From Arthrobacter terrae (lineage in GTDB: Bacteria; Actinomycetota; Actinomycetes; Actinomycetales; Micrococcaceae), in the NCBI RefSeq assembly GCF_015708085.1, contig NZ_JADNYM010000007.1, forward strand, positions 62,001 to 126,000: a stretch of 64,000 nt of DNA, in the 5' to 3' direction. Of this stretch, positions 8,430 through 17,800 are shown piece after piece (the stretch's first letter is position 1; each line of letters opens with the position of its first letter). Both the position numbers and the translations under genes were made by a program. The notes under the pieces are model-generated. The model made no database searches and was not told the origin of the DNA. It saw only the letters and a list, made by a program, of their open reading frames with translations.

Positions 8430-9335
8430 GAACACCTCCCCCACCAGCCTGGAGCGCCGCTGTGAACTCGACAAGATCAGCAGCGGCTGATGTGGGCAAC
8501 TGATCTCCGCATGATGGCGGTGGAGGAACAGACGTGACCGAAAACCGCACAGCCCTAGTGCCGCGCTACGAGCAACGCGTACTCGACAGCAGTGATTCGG
8601 CCGACGGCACCCACGAGCCGCTCCAATGTTTGGCACCAAGTAGGGCGTATTTGACCGAAGTGTCAGATGGCAATGCCATCTATGCGCGCGGCCGATCTTG
8701 GGGCTTCCGGCAGACGCACCGCATCGTATGCGACCGTAAACTGATATCCACCTCCTTGGTCCTGAACTGCCTCTTGGTCCCGGTGCCCAGATTTGCCGCT
8801 GGACGCCGAGCCGGCCTTCGATCGAGGGTTTACCACCAGCGTGGAGGTCAAAGTAGACGCCCCTCGATACGGTGAGTTCAAGTTCGTCTTCGTCACAACT
8901 TTGCCCCGCGGATAGGCATTGATGCACCGCCACTGGACGACACGGAAGCCATATTTTCCCGAGCGGACTTCGCTGCTGCCAGACGCAGCGAATGTGTGGA
9001 GCTTGTCGCCGACGTCGGCGAATTCGAAAATGAAATAGCCGGCGAATTCATAATTTGAAATCCTTTAGTGCTGCGCCTACCCCCAACCTAACGGCATTGA
9101 AGCGCACGTATCCCGGTACGCTGAAATCTTGGCGAACAGCCCCGACAGGTCCGTGAAACTGTCCTCCCAAGGCGACACCTTGGTCGGCGCCCTGTCTTCG
9201 GCTTAGAAGCGATCACCAAGGTAACTGTGAGACAGTAGCCAGCGGGTACGCCCGGACACCCGTTCGCCCGGATAAGACGAAATAAAGCACTCCACCCCCA
9301 GCGGGCACTGTGGAGCGCGATTGCAAGGAGCATGC
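8430..9335. other. 900-bp region without an intact gene
   Basis: Between yraN (minus) and the DUF347 gene (plus). It must hold both promoters. The only coding-like stretch is the start-less ORF at 8663-9070 listed separately. No RNA gene or strong terminator was recognised. The sequence departs from the expected DUF2469-yraN spacing of this locus, consistent with insertion of foreign DNA. Confidence 0.5.
8663..9070 (-). pseudogene. Possible degraded gene (start-less ORF)
   Basis: On the minus strand a frame is open from just after a TAA near 9070 down to a TGA at 8663 (about 135 codons) without a good early ATG or GTG. Its translation has alternating hydrophobic residues (GYFIFEFADVGDKLHTF, GKYGFRVVQW, GYQFTVAYDAVRLPE) that look like a beta-rich protein. 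I do not recognise it. It could be the 3' part of a gene whose start was lost. Confidence 0.25.
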
Positions 9336-10121
9336 ATGACGGTCAGGCAGCGTATGTTGCGGGTGCCCGAGATTACGGCCCTGTTCTGGCTCATCAAGGC
9401 ACTGTCGACGGCTATGGGCGAGTCGACCAGTGACTATCTTGTGAACGCCATTGGGCCGGTTCCCGCGGTGCTCCTCGGATTCATTGCCTTCGTCGCCGCA
9501 ATGATCATCCAATTGAGGGCAGGGCGTTACGTCGCCTGGCGTTACTGGCTGGCGGTAGTGATGGTCGGCGTGTTCGGAACGATGTGCGCCGACGTCCTCC
9601 ACGTCGGATTCGGCGTCTCCTACCTCGTGTCCTCCACGTTCTACGCGGCCGCACTTGCCGCAGTCTTCCTCACGTGGCACAAAATCGAGAAAACTCTGTC
9701 CATCCACGCGGTCGATACGCCACGGCGGGAGATTTTCTACTGGCTGGCGGTCATCTCGACGTTCGCATTGGGTACTGCCCTCGGAGACATGGTTGCCTAC
9801 ACGTTCCACCTGGGCTACTTCGGATCGGCGGTTATCTTCGCGGTGATAATCCTGATTCCCGCCCTCGGATACCGGTTCGGGTTCAACTCGATCCTCGCTT
9901 TCTGGTTCGCCTACGTGATGACCCGGCCGCTGGGTGCCTCCGTTGCCGATTGGCTCGGAAAGCCCCAGGATGCCAGCGGACTCGGACTCGGTGCCGGGTG
10001 GGTAGCCCTGGTCTTAACGATCCTGATCGCGATCTTCGTAGCCTGTCTGACCGCGACCGGCCGCGATATACAGGAACGCGGCAGCCACGTCCGCGTCGGG
10101 GAGGAAATCGACTCCAACTGA
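9336..10121 (+). CDS. DUF347-type polytopic membrane protein
   Basis: 261 residues with about seven or eight hydrophobic helices. The repeated motif EITALFWLIKALSTAMGES and a second GTALGDMVAYTFHLGYFGS resembles the DUF347 repeat of uncharacterised membrane proteins; the acidic residues inside helices suggest a transport role, which is inference. The ATG at 9336 follows AAGGAG at 9325; a TTG at 9321 is in frame but has no ribosome site. It precedes the potassium transporter by 198 bp in the same direction and probably arrived with it. Confidence 0.65.
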   Translation: MTVRQRMLRVPEITALFWLIKALSTAMGESTSDYLVNAIGPVPAVLLGFIAFVAAMIIQLRAGRYVAWRYWLAVVMVGVFGTMCADVLHVGFGVSYLVSSTFYAAALAAVFLTWHKIEKTLSIHAVDTPRREIFYWLAVISTFALGTALGDMVAYTFHLGYFGSAVIFAVIILIPALGYRFGFNSILAFWFAYVMTRPLGASVADWLGKPQDASGLGLGAGWVALVLTILIAIFVACLTATGRDIQERGSHVRVGEEIDSN

Positions 10122-10319
10122 CCCAGCCGCCGTGTTCCACGTCGGTCGGCGCAGTGGTGCTCTTATGCCCGGTTTGCTAAGTACAATGACCGAAGTCCGG
10201 TTGGCAGGGCTGTAGGGGATGGAGCGATGATGATAGCAAGTGACCGGTCTAATGATCCATGCCGATGCTGCCAAAGTGATCCTTCACCTCGAACTTTTCA
10301 CAATGGGATGTAGGAGACT

Positions 10320-11717
10320 TTGAAGCGACAAATCAACAAACGGGCGCTGGAATTGCGTGCCGGGTACGAGAAAAAGAAATCGGGCATCTGGGCATTGCTG
10401 CTGCACCCCGTCCGGTCGGTACCACTGGCGTTCCTTGGAGTGATCCTGCTCGGCGCGGGCCTGCTGATGCTTCCAGCATCACGCACCGGCAGTAGCGCCG
10501 ATGCGCTAATGCCCGCACTGTTCACGGCCGTCTCCGCGGTATGTGTCACCGGCTTGATCACGGTCGACACGGCAACGTTCTGGACACCATTCGGCCAAGG
10601 GGTCATAGTGGTCCTGATCCAGGTTGGAGGGTTCGGGATCATGACCCTGGCCACCCTGCTGGCGCTGCTGGTCCGCAAGAGCCTGAGCCTGCGGAACCAG
10701 CTCGTGGCACAATCCGAAACCCACACTCTGAATTTCGGTGACGTCCGCGCCGTGCTGTTCCGGGTTGCCGGAATCATGGCTGTAGTCGAAGCGGGCATCG
10801 CCGTCATCCTGACCATACGCTTCCGGACCGTCTACGACGATAACCTGGCGACCGCGTTGTGGCACGGAGTGTTTCACTCCATCTCGGCATTCAACAACGC
10901 CGGCTTCGCCCTTTACAGTGAGAGTCTGGTTAGCTTCGCCGAAGATCCATGGATCATTATCCCCATCTGCGCTGCTGTGATCGCCGGAGGGCTTGGGTTC
11001 CCGGTGATTATCGCACTATTCCGCGACGGCCTGAGGATCAGGACCTGGACCGTCCATACCCGGCTCACTGTCTACGGCACCGTGCTCCTGCTGGCCATCG
11101 GCACGCTGATGTTCGCCGCTTTCGAATGGAACCGGCAGGAAACCCTCGGACCGCTGAGCCTCGGGGGGAAAATCTTGACGTCTCTGGCCGGCGGCGTCTT
11201 TCCACGCACCGCCGGGTTCAACAGCATCGACTACGGGGCCGCGTCATCGGAAACGCTAATGGTCACCGACGTCCTGATGTTCATCGGCGGCGGCAGCGCC
11301 AGCACGGCCGGCGGGATCAAGATCGCCACATTCCTGGTACTGGGGTTCGCGATCTGGAACGAGATCCGCGGGCGCGAGAACGTAACCATCGCACACCGCT
11401 CGATCAGCGCCTCTGTGCAACGACAGGCCCTATCCGTGGCCCTTCTCGGCGTCGCCGCAGTCATGGTTGGAACCCTGCTGCTCCTGATGTTGACCAACCA
11501 CGGACTGGAACGCGTCCTTTTCGAATCCATTTCCGCCTTCGCCACGGTCGGACTCAGTACGGGCATTACCCCCAGCCTGCCGGACAGCGCCCAATGGGTG
11601 CTGATGGGCCTAATGTTTACCGGCCGCATAGGAACCATCACGGTCGCGTCCGCCGTGGCACTATCGTCGCGTCCGCAGCTGTACCGGCTCCCCGAGGAAA
11701 GACCAATCATCGGCTGA
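10320..11717 (+). CDS. Potassium uptake protein, TrkH/KtrB family
   Basis: 465 residues, the ion-conducting subunit of a Trk/Ktr K+ transporter. Four MPM repeats are visible with their filter glycines: VCVTGLITVDT, SAFNNAGFALYS, RTAGFNSIDYG and FATVGLSTGIT. The start is TTG at 10320 with GGAG upstream. No KtrA/TrkA regulatory subunit lies beside it, so it would use one encoded elsewhere. Its TGA is followed without gap by a comM-derived fragment, marking an insertion boundary. Confidence 0.9.
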   Translation: MKRQINKRALELRAGYEKKKSGIWALLLHPVRSVPLAFLGVILLGAGLLMLPASRTGSSADALMPALFTAVSAVCVTGLITVDTATFWTPFGQGVIVVLIQVGGFGIMTLATLLALLVRKSLSLRNQLVAQSETHTLNFGDVRAVLFRVAGIMAVVEAGIAVILTIRFRTVYDDNLATALWHGVFHSISAFNNAGFALYSESLVSFAEDPWIIIPICAAVIAGGLGFPVIIALFRDGLRIRTWTVHTRLTVYGTVLLLAIGTLMFAAFEWNRQETLGPLSLGGKILTSLAGGVFPRTAGFNSIDYGAASSETLMVTDVLMFIGGGSASTAGGIKIATFLVLGFAIWNEIRGRENVTIAHRSISASVQRQALSVALLGVAAVMVGTLLLLMLTNHGLERVLFESISAFATVGLSTGITPSLPDSAQWVLMGLMFTGRIGTITVASAVALSSRPQLYRLPEERPIIG

Positions 11718-12186
11718 GCGGTCGGCGGATCGGGGCGGACACCTGGCCGTAGCCCTCCAATGAGTGAATGGCCGTCACTTCCATGGCCTTAGTGTCGTCT
11801 CAATCAGGCAACAGCCCCGGAGGGCGTTCGGCCAGCATCGTTTTCCCTGCACCCGGCGGACCTGCCAGCAGCAGATAATGGCGTTCTGCCGCGGCAACTT
11901 CTAGCGCATTCCGTGCCTCCTCCGCCACATCGACTAGGTCCGGCTCGGAAAGCGCATCACCTACCGGAGGAGCGGCACGACGGGAGGGCTCATCCGCGCC
12001 GGCATATTCCAACATCAGCTCCTGCGCCTTCGCATGGGGAACCAGCGCAGCTTCCCTCTGATTGGCGGAAGCCACGACGAAATCTGAGAAGCCCGCGCGG
12101 ACCGCGGCTATCACGGCCGGCAGAATCCCGCGCACCGGATGAAAACGGTACGCCCGGTGCCGCGGACATCCCCGGCCGCACTCAGG
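11718..12186 (-). pseudogene. Truncated, decayed copy of comM (central part)
   Basis: This stretch aligns closely with the intact comM region at about 7252-7804 in the same orientation, including the Walker A segment GPPGAGKTMLAE and the block RGILPAVIAAVRAGFSDF. It has internal deletions (about 36 bp lost between the GRLRP-equivalent codons and FIAE-equivalent codons, and another near the TGYRSLARVALDF region) and no proper start or end. It begins immediately after the potassium transporter stop. It cannot encode a working ATPase. Confidence 0.85.
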
Positions 12187-12281
12187 GGGCATCAGAAGTG
12201 GCCGTGACGAGGCTGTGGGCAGGCCGCCGCCTGACCCCGGTGTTGAGGGCTAGTGCCAGCGGACACCAGCGGCTGCGCCCG

Positions 12282-12608
12282 CTAGTTTCCCAGCGATCCG
12301 TCCTTGGGGATTGTCAGGTCATCCGACTTGACGAGCTCTTCCACATTGACGTCTTTGAAGGTGATAACGCGGACATTCTTCACGAACCGGGCGGAGCGGT
12401 AGACGTCCCAAACCCAGGCATCCTGTAGCGTCAGGTCAAAATAAACCTCGCCATCTGCCGAGCGTGCCTGCAGATCGACGTGGTTGGCCAGGTAGAACCG
12501 ACGCTCCGTCTCCACCACGTAGCTGAACAGCCCCACGACGTCCCGGTATTCACGGTAGAGCTGGAGCTCCATGTCGGTCTCGTAGTTTTCCAGATCTTCG
12601 GCACTCAT
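12282..12608 (-). CDS. DUF2469 family protein
   Basis: A 108-residue acidic protein of the actinobacterial DUF2469 family, starting MSAEDLENYETDMELQLYRE. The ATG at 12608 lies 7 bp after the rnhB stop; the longer upstream frame is inside rnhB. It conventionally follows rnhB and precedes yraN, and the order is kept here except for the inserted block. Function is unknown; no membrane segment is visible. Confidence 0.88.
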   Translation of the reverse strand: MSAEDLENYETDMELQLYREYRDVVGLFSYVVETERRFYLANHVDLQARSADGEVYFDLTLQDAWVWDVYRSARFVKNVRVITFKDVNVEELVKSDDLTIPKDGSLGN

Positions 12609-12615
12609 CGTTCCA

Positions 12616-13500
12616 TCATCCCTTACCCACAGCAACCTGCGCAGCGGGCTCGACATCCGCCGTCAGCCGCCAGCTCAACCGGTGGTAGGGAGAGGGCCCG
12701 TGGGCAGCGATAGCCGCCCGGTGCGACGCCGTTGCGTAGCCTTTATTCACTGCCCAGCCAAAGTCCGGATGGACGGCGTCGAGCTCGATCAGCATGCCGT
12801 CCCGCTCCACCTTCGCCAGTACGCTGGCGGCCGCGACGCTCAGGCACTGCATGTCCGCCTTGACCTTGGTGTAAACCGGCGCATTGCAGGACAGGACGAC
12901 GACGTCGGCCGCTTCTGTGAGCGGTTCCGGCCGGGTGGCCGCGACCGCCGCCGGTGACTCGCCGAAGAAGTCGAGCTGCTGCTGGCATTGTGCCGTCGTT
13001 AGAAGTTCGGCTTCCGGTGCCGGTTCCGGCTGCGGGGATAGCCAGTTGTGATTGCCGTCCAAAATGACGGCATCCGGCGTTACCCCGGAGGCCACCAGCT
13101 GGTGCCATGCCCGCGTTCCGGCCAGCCGCAGGGCGCAAATCAGGCCGACGGCGTCAACCTCGGCGGCGGAGGCGTGCCCCACTGAGTAGGCAACGGCCCA
13201 TTCGCGGATCTGCGGCACCAGCTCCACCCGCGCGGCGGGCGTCAGCAGCTTGCTGTCCCGCACTTTTGCCAGCTCACGCTGGGATGAGAGGTCAACAACC
13301 ACCATGCCGACGCTGACCGGTCCGGCCAGGGCACCGCGTCCCACCTCGTCGCAGCCTGCTATCAGTCGGTGCCCTTTCGTCATGAAGGAGCGTTCATAGA
13401 CCAGGGTAGGTGCGGCAGGTTGGCCGGCGGTCTTGGCCTTTGCACGCTTCTTGGGTGCTGTTTTGCGGCCAAGTCCGGACGCCGGTACGGGTGCGCCCAC
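12616..13500 (-). CDS. rnhB: Ribonuclease HII
   Basis: Endonuclease that removes RNA from RNA/DNA hybrids and single ribonucleotides. Catalytic acidic residues are visible: D and E in [15 protein letters not shown] in VILDGNHNW and D in AKVERDGML. The protein is long (294 residues): it has a basic Ala/Lys-rich N-terminal tail (about 35 residues) and an insert of roughly 50 residues after the third motif ([14 protein letters not shown] onward). GTG start at 13500, two bases after the lepB stop. Confidence 0.9.
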   Translation of the reverse strand: MGAPVPASGLGRKTAPKKRAKAKTAGQPAAPTLVYERSFMTKGHRLIAGCDEVGRGALAGPVSVGMVVVDLSSQRELAKVRDSKLLTPAARVELVPQIREWAVAYSVGHASAAEVDAVGLICALRLAGTRAWHQLVASGVTPDAVILDGNHNWLSPQPEPAPEAELLTTAQCQQQLDFFGESPAAVAATRPEPLTEAADVVVLSCNAPVYTKVKADMQCLSVAAASVLAKVERDGMLIELDAVHPDFGWAVNKGYATASHRAAIAAHGPSPYHRLSWRLTADVEPAAQVAVGKG

Positions 13501-13502
13501 GG

Positions 13503-14459
13503 TTACCGACCGGATGTGGGCGCGGGAGAACTGGGGGCCGGCTTCGCTGGAGCCGGGACGTCGCGGAAGACATCGGGGTAGTTACCCAGAATCGCCAGCC
13601 GGTTGAACGGCCAGGCGATTACCGTGGCGCGACCCTCGATGTCCGCGACGGGGACAAAGCCCCTACCCGGAGTATCCATATGTGCGCGCGAATCCGCCGA
13701 GTCGTTGCGGTGGTCCCCCATCACCCACAATTCGTCGGCGGGAACGGTCACGTCGAAAGCCGTGGCGGAGGGCGCGGCTCTGGGATACAAGTACGGCTCG
13801 GTTATCGGCTGTCCATTGATGGTAATTTTTCCCCCGGCGTCGCAGCAGATGACTCTGTCCCCCGGCATCCCGATGACACGTTTGACCAGGTGCTGTTGGG
13901 ATTCGTCAGGAGCCAGCCCAACGAACATCAGTGCATCCTTCGTCCAGCTCAGGGGTCCATCTGACTGAGGTGCAGTGGGCGGGAGCCAATGCTGGCTGTC
14001 CTTGAAGACCACGATGTCGCCGCGCTCCAGAGCGAACGGACGCGGAACCAGCAGATTCACGAAGATACGGTCGTTTTCCTCCAGAGTGTTCTCCATCGAG
14101 CCGGACGGGATCCAGTAGGCCCGGAACAAAAAGGTTTTGATCAGAAAGGACAGCACCAAAGCGACGACAATTATGGTGCCGATCTCTTTGAGCCAGGCAC
14201 GCGCGCCGCGTCGCATTCTCTCGCCGGACGTTTCCTGGTGGTCGGGCGACGCCGCAGAATGGGCTCCGTGAACCGTCTGATGTGAAGCGGCAGAATGTGA
14301 TGGTTGGGCGTGGGCCGCGTGCCCATGGTGATCCGCCTCCGGCCCTGGCGTACCGTCCGGCCCATGGTGATCCGCCTCCGGCCCATGGTGATCCGTCTCC
14401 GGCCCTGGCATGCCGCGCGGCTCGTCATCATCGGGTACGCCCGGGGTATTCTGCGGCAT
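13503..14459 (-). CDS. lepB: Signal peptidase I with His-rich N-terminus
   Basis: Membrane-anchored protease that cleaves Sec/Tat signal peptides. The Ser-Lys dyad is Ser121 in [10 protein letters not shown] and Lys193 in [12 protein letters not shown]. One membrane helix at about 93-112 anchors it. The cytoplasmic N-terminus (about 18-75) is very rich in His, Asp, Gly and Pro (repeated ADHHGP type) and is encoded partly by 21-bp tandem units. It abuts a second signal peptidase gene with no gap. Confidence 0.92.
   Translation of the reverse strand: MPQNTPGVPDDDEPRGMPGPETDHHGPEADHHGPDGTPGPEADHHGHAAHAQPSHSAASHQTVHGAHSAASPDHQETSGERMRRGARAWLKEIGTIIVVALVLSFLIKTFLFRAYWIPSGSMENTLEENDRIFVNLLVPRPFALERGDIVVFKDSQHWLPPTAPQSDGPLSWTKDALMFVGLAPDESQQHLVKRVIGMPGDRVICCDAGGKITINGQPITEPYLYPRAAPSATAFDVTVPADELWVMGDHRNDSADSRAHMDTPGRGFVPVADIEGRATVIAWPFNRLAILGNYPDVFRDVPAPAKPAPSSPAPTSGR
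14321..14401. repeat. 21-bp repeats inside lepB
   Basis: The 21-bp unit gcccatggtgatccgcctcc(g) occurs at 14321, 14360 and 14381, with related gccctggc units between. In frame they encode the repeated [14 protein letters not shown] segments of the signal peptidase N-terminus. Confidence 0.8.
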
Positions 14460-15155
14460 TTACTGTGCGTCCTTCTGTATGGCCGGCGGAACCGGCAGGA
14501 TTGCCGAAGCCGTTGGGCGAGCAAGTGGCCCGAATCTCTCAAACGGCCAAAGGATCCGTAGAGGGCGGCCAATGACCTTATCCACGGACACCATGCCGCC
14601 GCCCGGAGCACCGAGCAGGGATCGCGAGTCGGCTGAGACGGAGCGGTGGTCACCCATCAGCCACAATTTACCCTCTGGAACTACGACATCAAAAGCCGAG
14701 GTGCTTGCCGCATCCCCGGGGTAGAGATACGGCTCATCGCGCGGGACGCCGTTAACTTCCAGCCGACCATCCACGGCACAGCATTTGACGTGGTCACCGC
14801 CGACGCCGATAACGCGCTTGACATACACAGTGTCGCTTCCGGCCACGCCCAACCACACACCGATGGTATGGACGGCGTCGGCGACGGGTCCCTGCCCGCT
14901 GTTCAAGGGAGCGAACGAGCCCCTGCCGTCAAAGACTACGACGTCGCCGCGCACAATGGTGGTGGAGTTGTAGTCCGTACGGGAAACCAGTACGCGGTCC
15001 CCGGTCACCAGGTAAGGCTCCATGGATTCGGACGGGATATAGTACACGTCCAGCCAGCAGCTGCGGATAACGGCGCTCCCGGCGATGACCAGCACCACGG
15101 CCAGCACAACGAAACGCCAGCCCAGTTTCCTGGACCGGCGTTCCGTTTGGTTCAA
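14460..15155 (-). CDS. lepB: Second signal peptidase I
   Basis: 231 residues, a paralogue of the adjacent gene with the same dyad: Ser44 in YIPSESMEP and Lys113 in YVKRVIGVGGD, plus the GDHRSVSADSR box. One N-terminal membrane helix (about 14-31). Tandem lepB genes between rplS and rnhB are common in Micrococcales; the two may differ in substrate range (inference). It follows rplS by 12 bp, so it is probably co-transcribed. Confidence 0.92.
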   Translation of the reverse strand: MNQTERRSRKLGWRFVVLAVVLVIAGSAVIRSCWLDVYYIPSESMEPYLVTGDRVLVSRTDYNSTTIVRGDVVVFDGRGSFAPLNSGQGPVADAVHTIGVWLGVAGSDTVYVKRVIGVGGDHVKCCAVDGRLEVNGVPRDEPYLYPGDAASTSAFDVVVPEGKLWLMGDHRSVSADSRSLLGAPGGGMVSVDKVIGRPLRILWPFERFGPLARPTASAILPVPPAIQKDAQ

Positions 15156-15167
15156 AGTGCGGATCCC

Positions 15168-15527
15168 TTATTTAGCGGGAACGTTATCGCGCTTTTCCTT
15201 GATCTTTGCAGCCTTGCCGCGCAGGTTACGCATGTAGTACAGCTTGGCGCGGCGAACGTCACCCTTGGAAACAACCTCGATCTTTTCAATAATCGGGGAA
15301 TGGACCGGGAACTTACGCTCGACGCCGACACCGAAGGAAACCTTGCGGACGGTGAAAGTTTCACGCAGACCATCGCCGTGGCGCCCGAGCACGAAGCCCT
15401 GGAAAACCTGGACACGGGAACGGCTGCCTTCAATGATGTTCACGTGAACCTTGAGGGTGTCGCCGGCGCGGAATGCGGGGACGTCGGTACGCAGGCTGGC
15501 TGCATCGACTGAATCGAGGATGTGCAT
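15168..15527 (-). CDS. rplS: 50S ribosomal protein L19
   Basis: 119-residue ribosomal protein at the 30S/50S interface. The family pattern is clear: [30 protein letters not shown] and the basic C-terminus [20 protein letters not shown]. The ATG at 15527 has a CAGGAG Shine-Dalgarno; the upstream extension to 15551 is not part of the family. Confidence 0.96.
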   Translation of the reverse strand: MHILDSVDAASLRTDVPAFRAGDTLKVHVNIIEGSRSRVQVFQGFVLGRHGDGLRETFTVRKVSFGVGVERKFPVHSPIIEKIEVVSKGDVRRAKLYYMRNLRGKAAKIKEKRDNVPAK

Positions 15528-15883
15528 TGTGTCACTCCTGGTGAACGCCACGGGTCATTCACTTTGTTTTACGGCAGCAATGCTGAAGTCCGAAGACACG
15601 CAGCCGTTCCTGCCGAAAGTTAGGTTTAGACCGACTGTTCCGCTGGGGGAATGCCGGTGTGCTGCTGCATTGGTCGCGCTCCCCCTGTGGCAGGTGCGAA
15701 CCCAGTAGACACAAGGATCAATTCTGCCATATGCGGGCCGGTTCCGGTAATCTACGTTGCGTTGCGCGTGCGTTGCGGTGCGCGTGCGCATACGAAGAGC
15801 GGCGGTAGCTGCCGCCGAATGGTGGCGCCGTCGGGGAGGACCGGTGGCTGTCCGCTAGGTCGGGGAGGACCGGTGGCTGTCCG
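15528..15883. other. Spacer between trmD and rplS
   Basis: 356 bp with no gene that I can support. It holds a 29-bp direct duplication (15830-15858 and 15859-15887) which copies the end of trmD, and short alternating cgttgcg/cgtgcg runs near 15756-15790. The rplS promoter probably lies here because the distance is too long for simple coupling to trmD. Confidence 0.5.
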
Positions 15884-15887
15884 CTAG
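15830..15887. repeat. 29-bp exact tandem duplication at the trmD 3' end
   Basis: Two head-to-tail identical 29-bp units (begin gtcggggaggaccggtggct). The downstream unit includes the trmD stop codon, so the event duplicated the gene's end. Confidence 0.85.
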
Positions 15888-16774
15888 TAGGCGCGGCGCA
15901 GCCGACCGCCGACGACGGCGTAGCCAAGTCCGCCGAGGGTAGCCAGTTCCGCTTTAGTCAAGATCGTGGGGTCAAGCGCGTCGATCAGGTCCGGCCGGCG
16001 CTCCACGGTTCGGCGCAGCTGCTCCTCCCGACGGAAGCCGGCAATTTTTGCGTGATTACCGCTGAGCAGGACATCAGGGATGCCGCGTCCGCGCCAAGAC
16101 GAGGGCTTGGTGTACACCGGGTACTCCAGCAGGCCGTCGGCATGGGACTCTTCGACAAGGGATTCAGGGTTGCCCACCACCCCGGGCAGCAGCCGGCCGA
16201 TGGCCTCCACCATGGCCAGGACAGCGACTTCTCCGCCATTGAGCACGTAGTCGCCGAGGCTGACGGCGCGGACCCGGAACGGACCGTCGGAGCCAGTGCT
16301 GGTCGGGTCTATGCCGTCGGAGCCAGTGCCGGTCGAGCCAGTGCCGGCGGCCCATTCCAACACGCGTTCGTCGATGCCTTCGTAGCGTCCGCAGGCGAAC
16401 ACCAGATGCTTCTCCTCCGCCAATTCGTAGGCCAGGGCCTGGTCGAAAACTTCGCCGGCCGGGGAGGGCACGATCAGGATGGGTTTGGCGGGTGCGAGGC
16501 TGTCTGAAGGGGTCCGCGCGGGCCGGCGCGGAGTCCCTTGGCCGACCGCCGGCAACACCGATTCCAGTGCCAGAGCCCACGGCTCCGGCTTCATCACCAT
16601 GCCTGCTCCTCCGCCGTAGGGAGAGTCGTCGACGGTTCGGTGTCGATCCGTGGTGAAGTCGCGCAGGTTGTGCACCTGCAGGTCCAGGATGCCGTCCTGC
16701 CGGGCCTTGCCGATCAGGCTCAGCTCCAGCGGTGCCAAGTATTCCGGGAAGATGCTGAAGACGTCGATGCGCAC
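15884..16774 (-). CDS. trmD: tRNA (guanine-N1)-methyltransferase TrmD
   Basis: Makes m1G37 in tRNA using SAM through a trefoil knot. Visible hallmarks are [17 protein letters not shown], the knot segments [13 protein letters not shown] and [12 protein letters not shown]. The protein is 296 residues; a Gly/Ser/Thr insert at about 143-164 ([13 protein letters not shown]) between the two knot segments is not usual and comes from a 30-bp DNA duplication. Its ATG lies directly after the rimM stop. Confidence 0.93.
   Translation of the reverse strand: MRIDVFSIFPEYLAPLELSLIGKARQDGILDLQVHNLRDFTTDRHRTVDDSPYGGGAGMVMKPEPWALALESVLPAVGQGTPRRPARTPSDSLAPAKPILIVPSPAGEVFDQALAYELAEEKHLVFACGRYEGIDERVLEWAAGTGSTGTGSDGIDPTSTGSDGPFRVRAVSLGDYVLNGGEVAVLAMVEAIGRLLPGVVGNPESLVEESHADGLLEYPVYTKPSSWRGRGIPDVLLSGNHAKIAGFRREEQLRRTVERRPDLIDALDPTILTKAELATLGGLGYAVVGGRLRRAY
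16284..16343. repeat. 30-bp tandem duplication inside trmD
   Basis: Two related 30-bp units starting ccgtcggagccagtg are at 16284 and 16314. They encode the low-complexity insert between the two knot motifs of TrmD. Confidence 0.7.
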
Positions 16775-17341
16775 TTATTCGGCGCTCTGCTCTTCGGGCG
16801 CGTCTTCGGGAGCGTCTTCGGGCGCGGTGGCAGGCTCGGAATTCACGGTGAACAGGCCCTCCGGTGGTGTCAGCAGAACATATCCGCCAGCGACGTTGAC
16901 CTCGGGAACAATTTCCTCAACGAAAGGGACCAGGATTTCGTCGCCCGCGCCATTGGTAATGATCAGCAGATCCTGCACCGGCATGGTGTTCAGCGCGCTC
17001 ACGGTCCCCACGACTTCAGACCCGACCCGCGCTTCAAGGCCCACGAGCTCATGCTCATACCAGCCGTCGTCGTCGTCCTGCACCTCGTCCGAGTCAACGA
17101 ACAGTTTCCCGCCGCGCAGTTCTTCCGCACGGTTGCGCGTGGAAACCCCCTCGAAAGCGAGCAGCAAGATGTCCTTGTTCCAGCGGGCGCTCACCACCGT
17201 CAGGGGGCCCAGCGTGGCTGGCTCGACGGTCAACTCGACACCCGGGACAAAGCGGTTGCCCGGCGAATCCGTGAGCACCTGGACGGTGACCTCACCCTTG
17301 ATGCCGTGCGGTTTACCGATCCGGGCGACCTGAACCTGCAT
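16775..17341 (-). CDS. rimM: 16S rRNA processing protein RimM
   Basis: 30S maturation factor that binds S19. The N-terminus MQVQVARIGKPHGIKGEVTV is characteristic, followed by the PRC-barrel region (GWYEHELVGLEARV; PVQDLLIITN; VPFVEEIVPEV). 188 residues, with an acidic Glu/Pro/Ala tail (about 170-188). It abuts trmD and lies downstream of a strong hairpin that separates it from khpA. Confidence 0.93.
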   Translation of the reverse strand: MQVQVARIGKPHGIKGEVTVQVLTDSPGNRFVPGVELTVEPATLGPLTVVSARWNKDILLLAFEGVSTRNRAEELRGGKLFVDSDEVQDDDDGWYEHELVGLEARVGSEVVGTVSALNTMPVQDLLIITNGAGDEILVPFVEEIVPEVNVAGGYVLLTPPEGLFTVNSEPATAPEDAPEDAPEEQSAE

Positions 17342-17426
17342 GAAAAACTCCTCTGTACTGTTACCGAATTCTTAACGGGCCACACTTATAACCGGCCAGA
17401 GCCTTAGCCCGCCGGACTCTTAACAG

Positions 17427-17461
17427 AAAACGGCCCCGGCACCATTATGGTGCCGGGGCCG
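17427..17461 (-). terminator. Intrinsic terminator after khpA
   Basis: A perfect 13-bp GC-rich stem (17431-17443 with 17449-17461, loop of 5) is followed on the minus strand by TTTTCTGTT. It lies between khpA and rimM and probably sets rpsP-khpA expression above that of rimM-trmD. Confidence 0.8.
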
Positions 17462-17552
17462 CAATCGGTGAATATTGCGCTCCGACTGCGTGCCGTCCCG
17501 GCTATCTACTGTGCCGGCGACGGGCTGCGTTAGCCTCCTGCTGCGCTAACGC

Positions 17553-17795
17553 TCAGCGGCGACGGTCGGTATCGACGACGTCGACCCTTACCGGTTCGCC
17601 GTTGGCCAGAGCTGCGATGACAGTGCGCAATGCGCGTGCCGTGCGTCCCTGACGTCCGATCACCCGGCCCAGATCGTCCTGATGAACGCGCACCTCGAGG
17701 GATTCCCCGCGGCGGTTGTTCTTGACACTGACCTTGACATCATCGGGACTGTCAACGATCCCCCGGACCAAGTGCTCGAGCGCCTCGGAAAGCAT
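17553..17795 (-). CDS. khpA: KH-domain RNA-binding protein (KhpA-like)
   Basis: 80-residue single KH-domain protein. The RNA-binding GxxG loop is GRQG in LGRVIGRQGRTARALR. This gene normally sits between rpsP and rimM, as it does here (5 bp after rpsP). KhpA-type proteins bind RNA and affect cell-wall and division genes in other Gram-positives; that role here is inference. Confidence 0.9.
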   Translation of the reverse strand: MLSEALEHLVRGIVDSPDDVKVSVKNNRRGESLEVRVHQDDLGRVIGRQGRTARALRTVIAALANGEPVRVDVVDTDRRR

Positions 17796-17800
17796 CGTGA

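Noticed and set aside
8430-8933. N-terminal extension of yraN
   Set aside because: Upstream codons do not match the family, and a good ribosome site precedes the internal ATG at 8429.
14321-14401. Possible CRISPR or regulatory direct repeats
   Set aside because: Lie inside lepB in frame and encode a repeated peptide.
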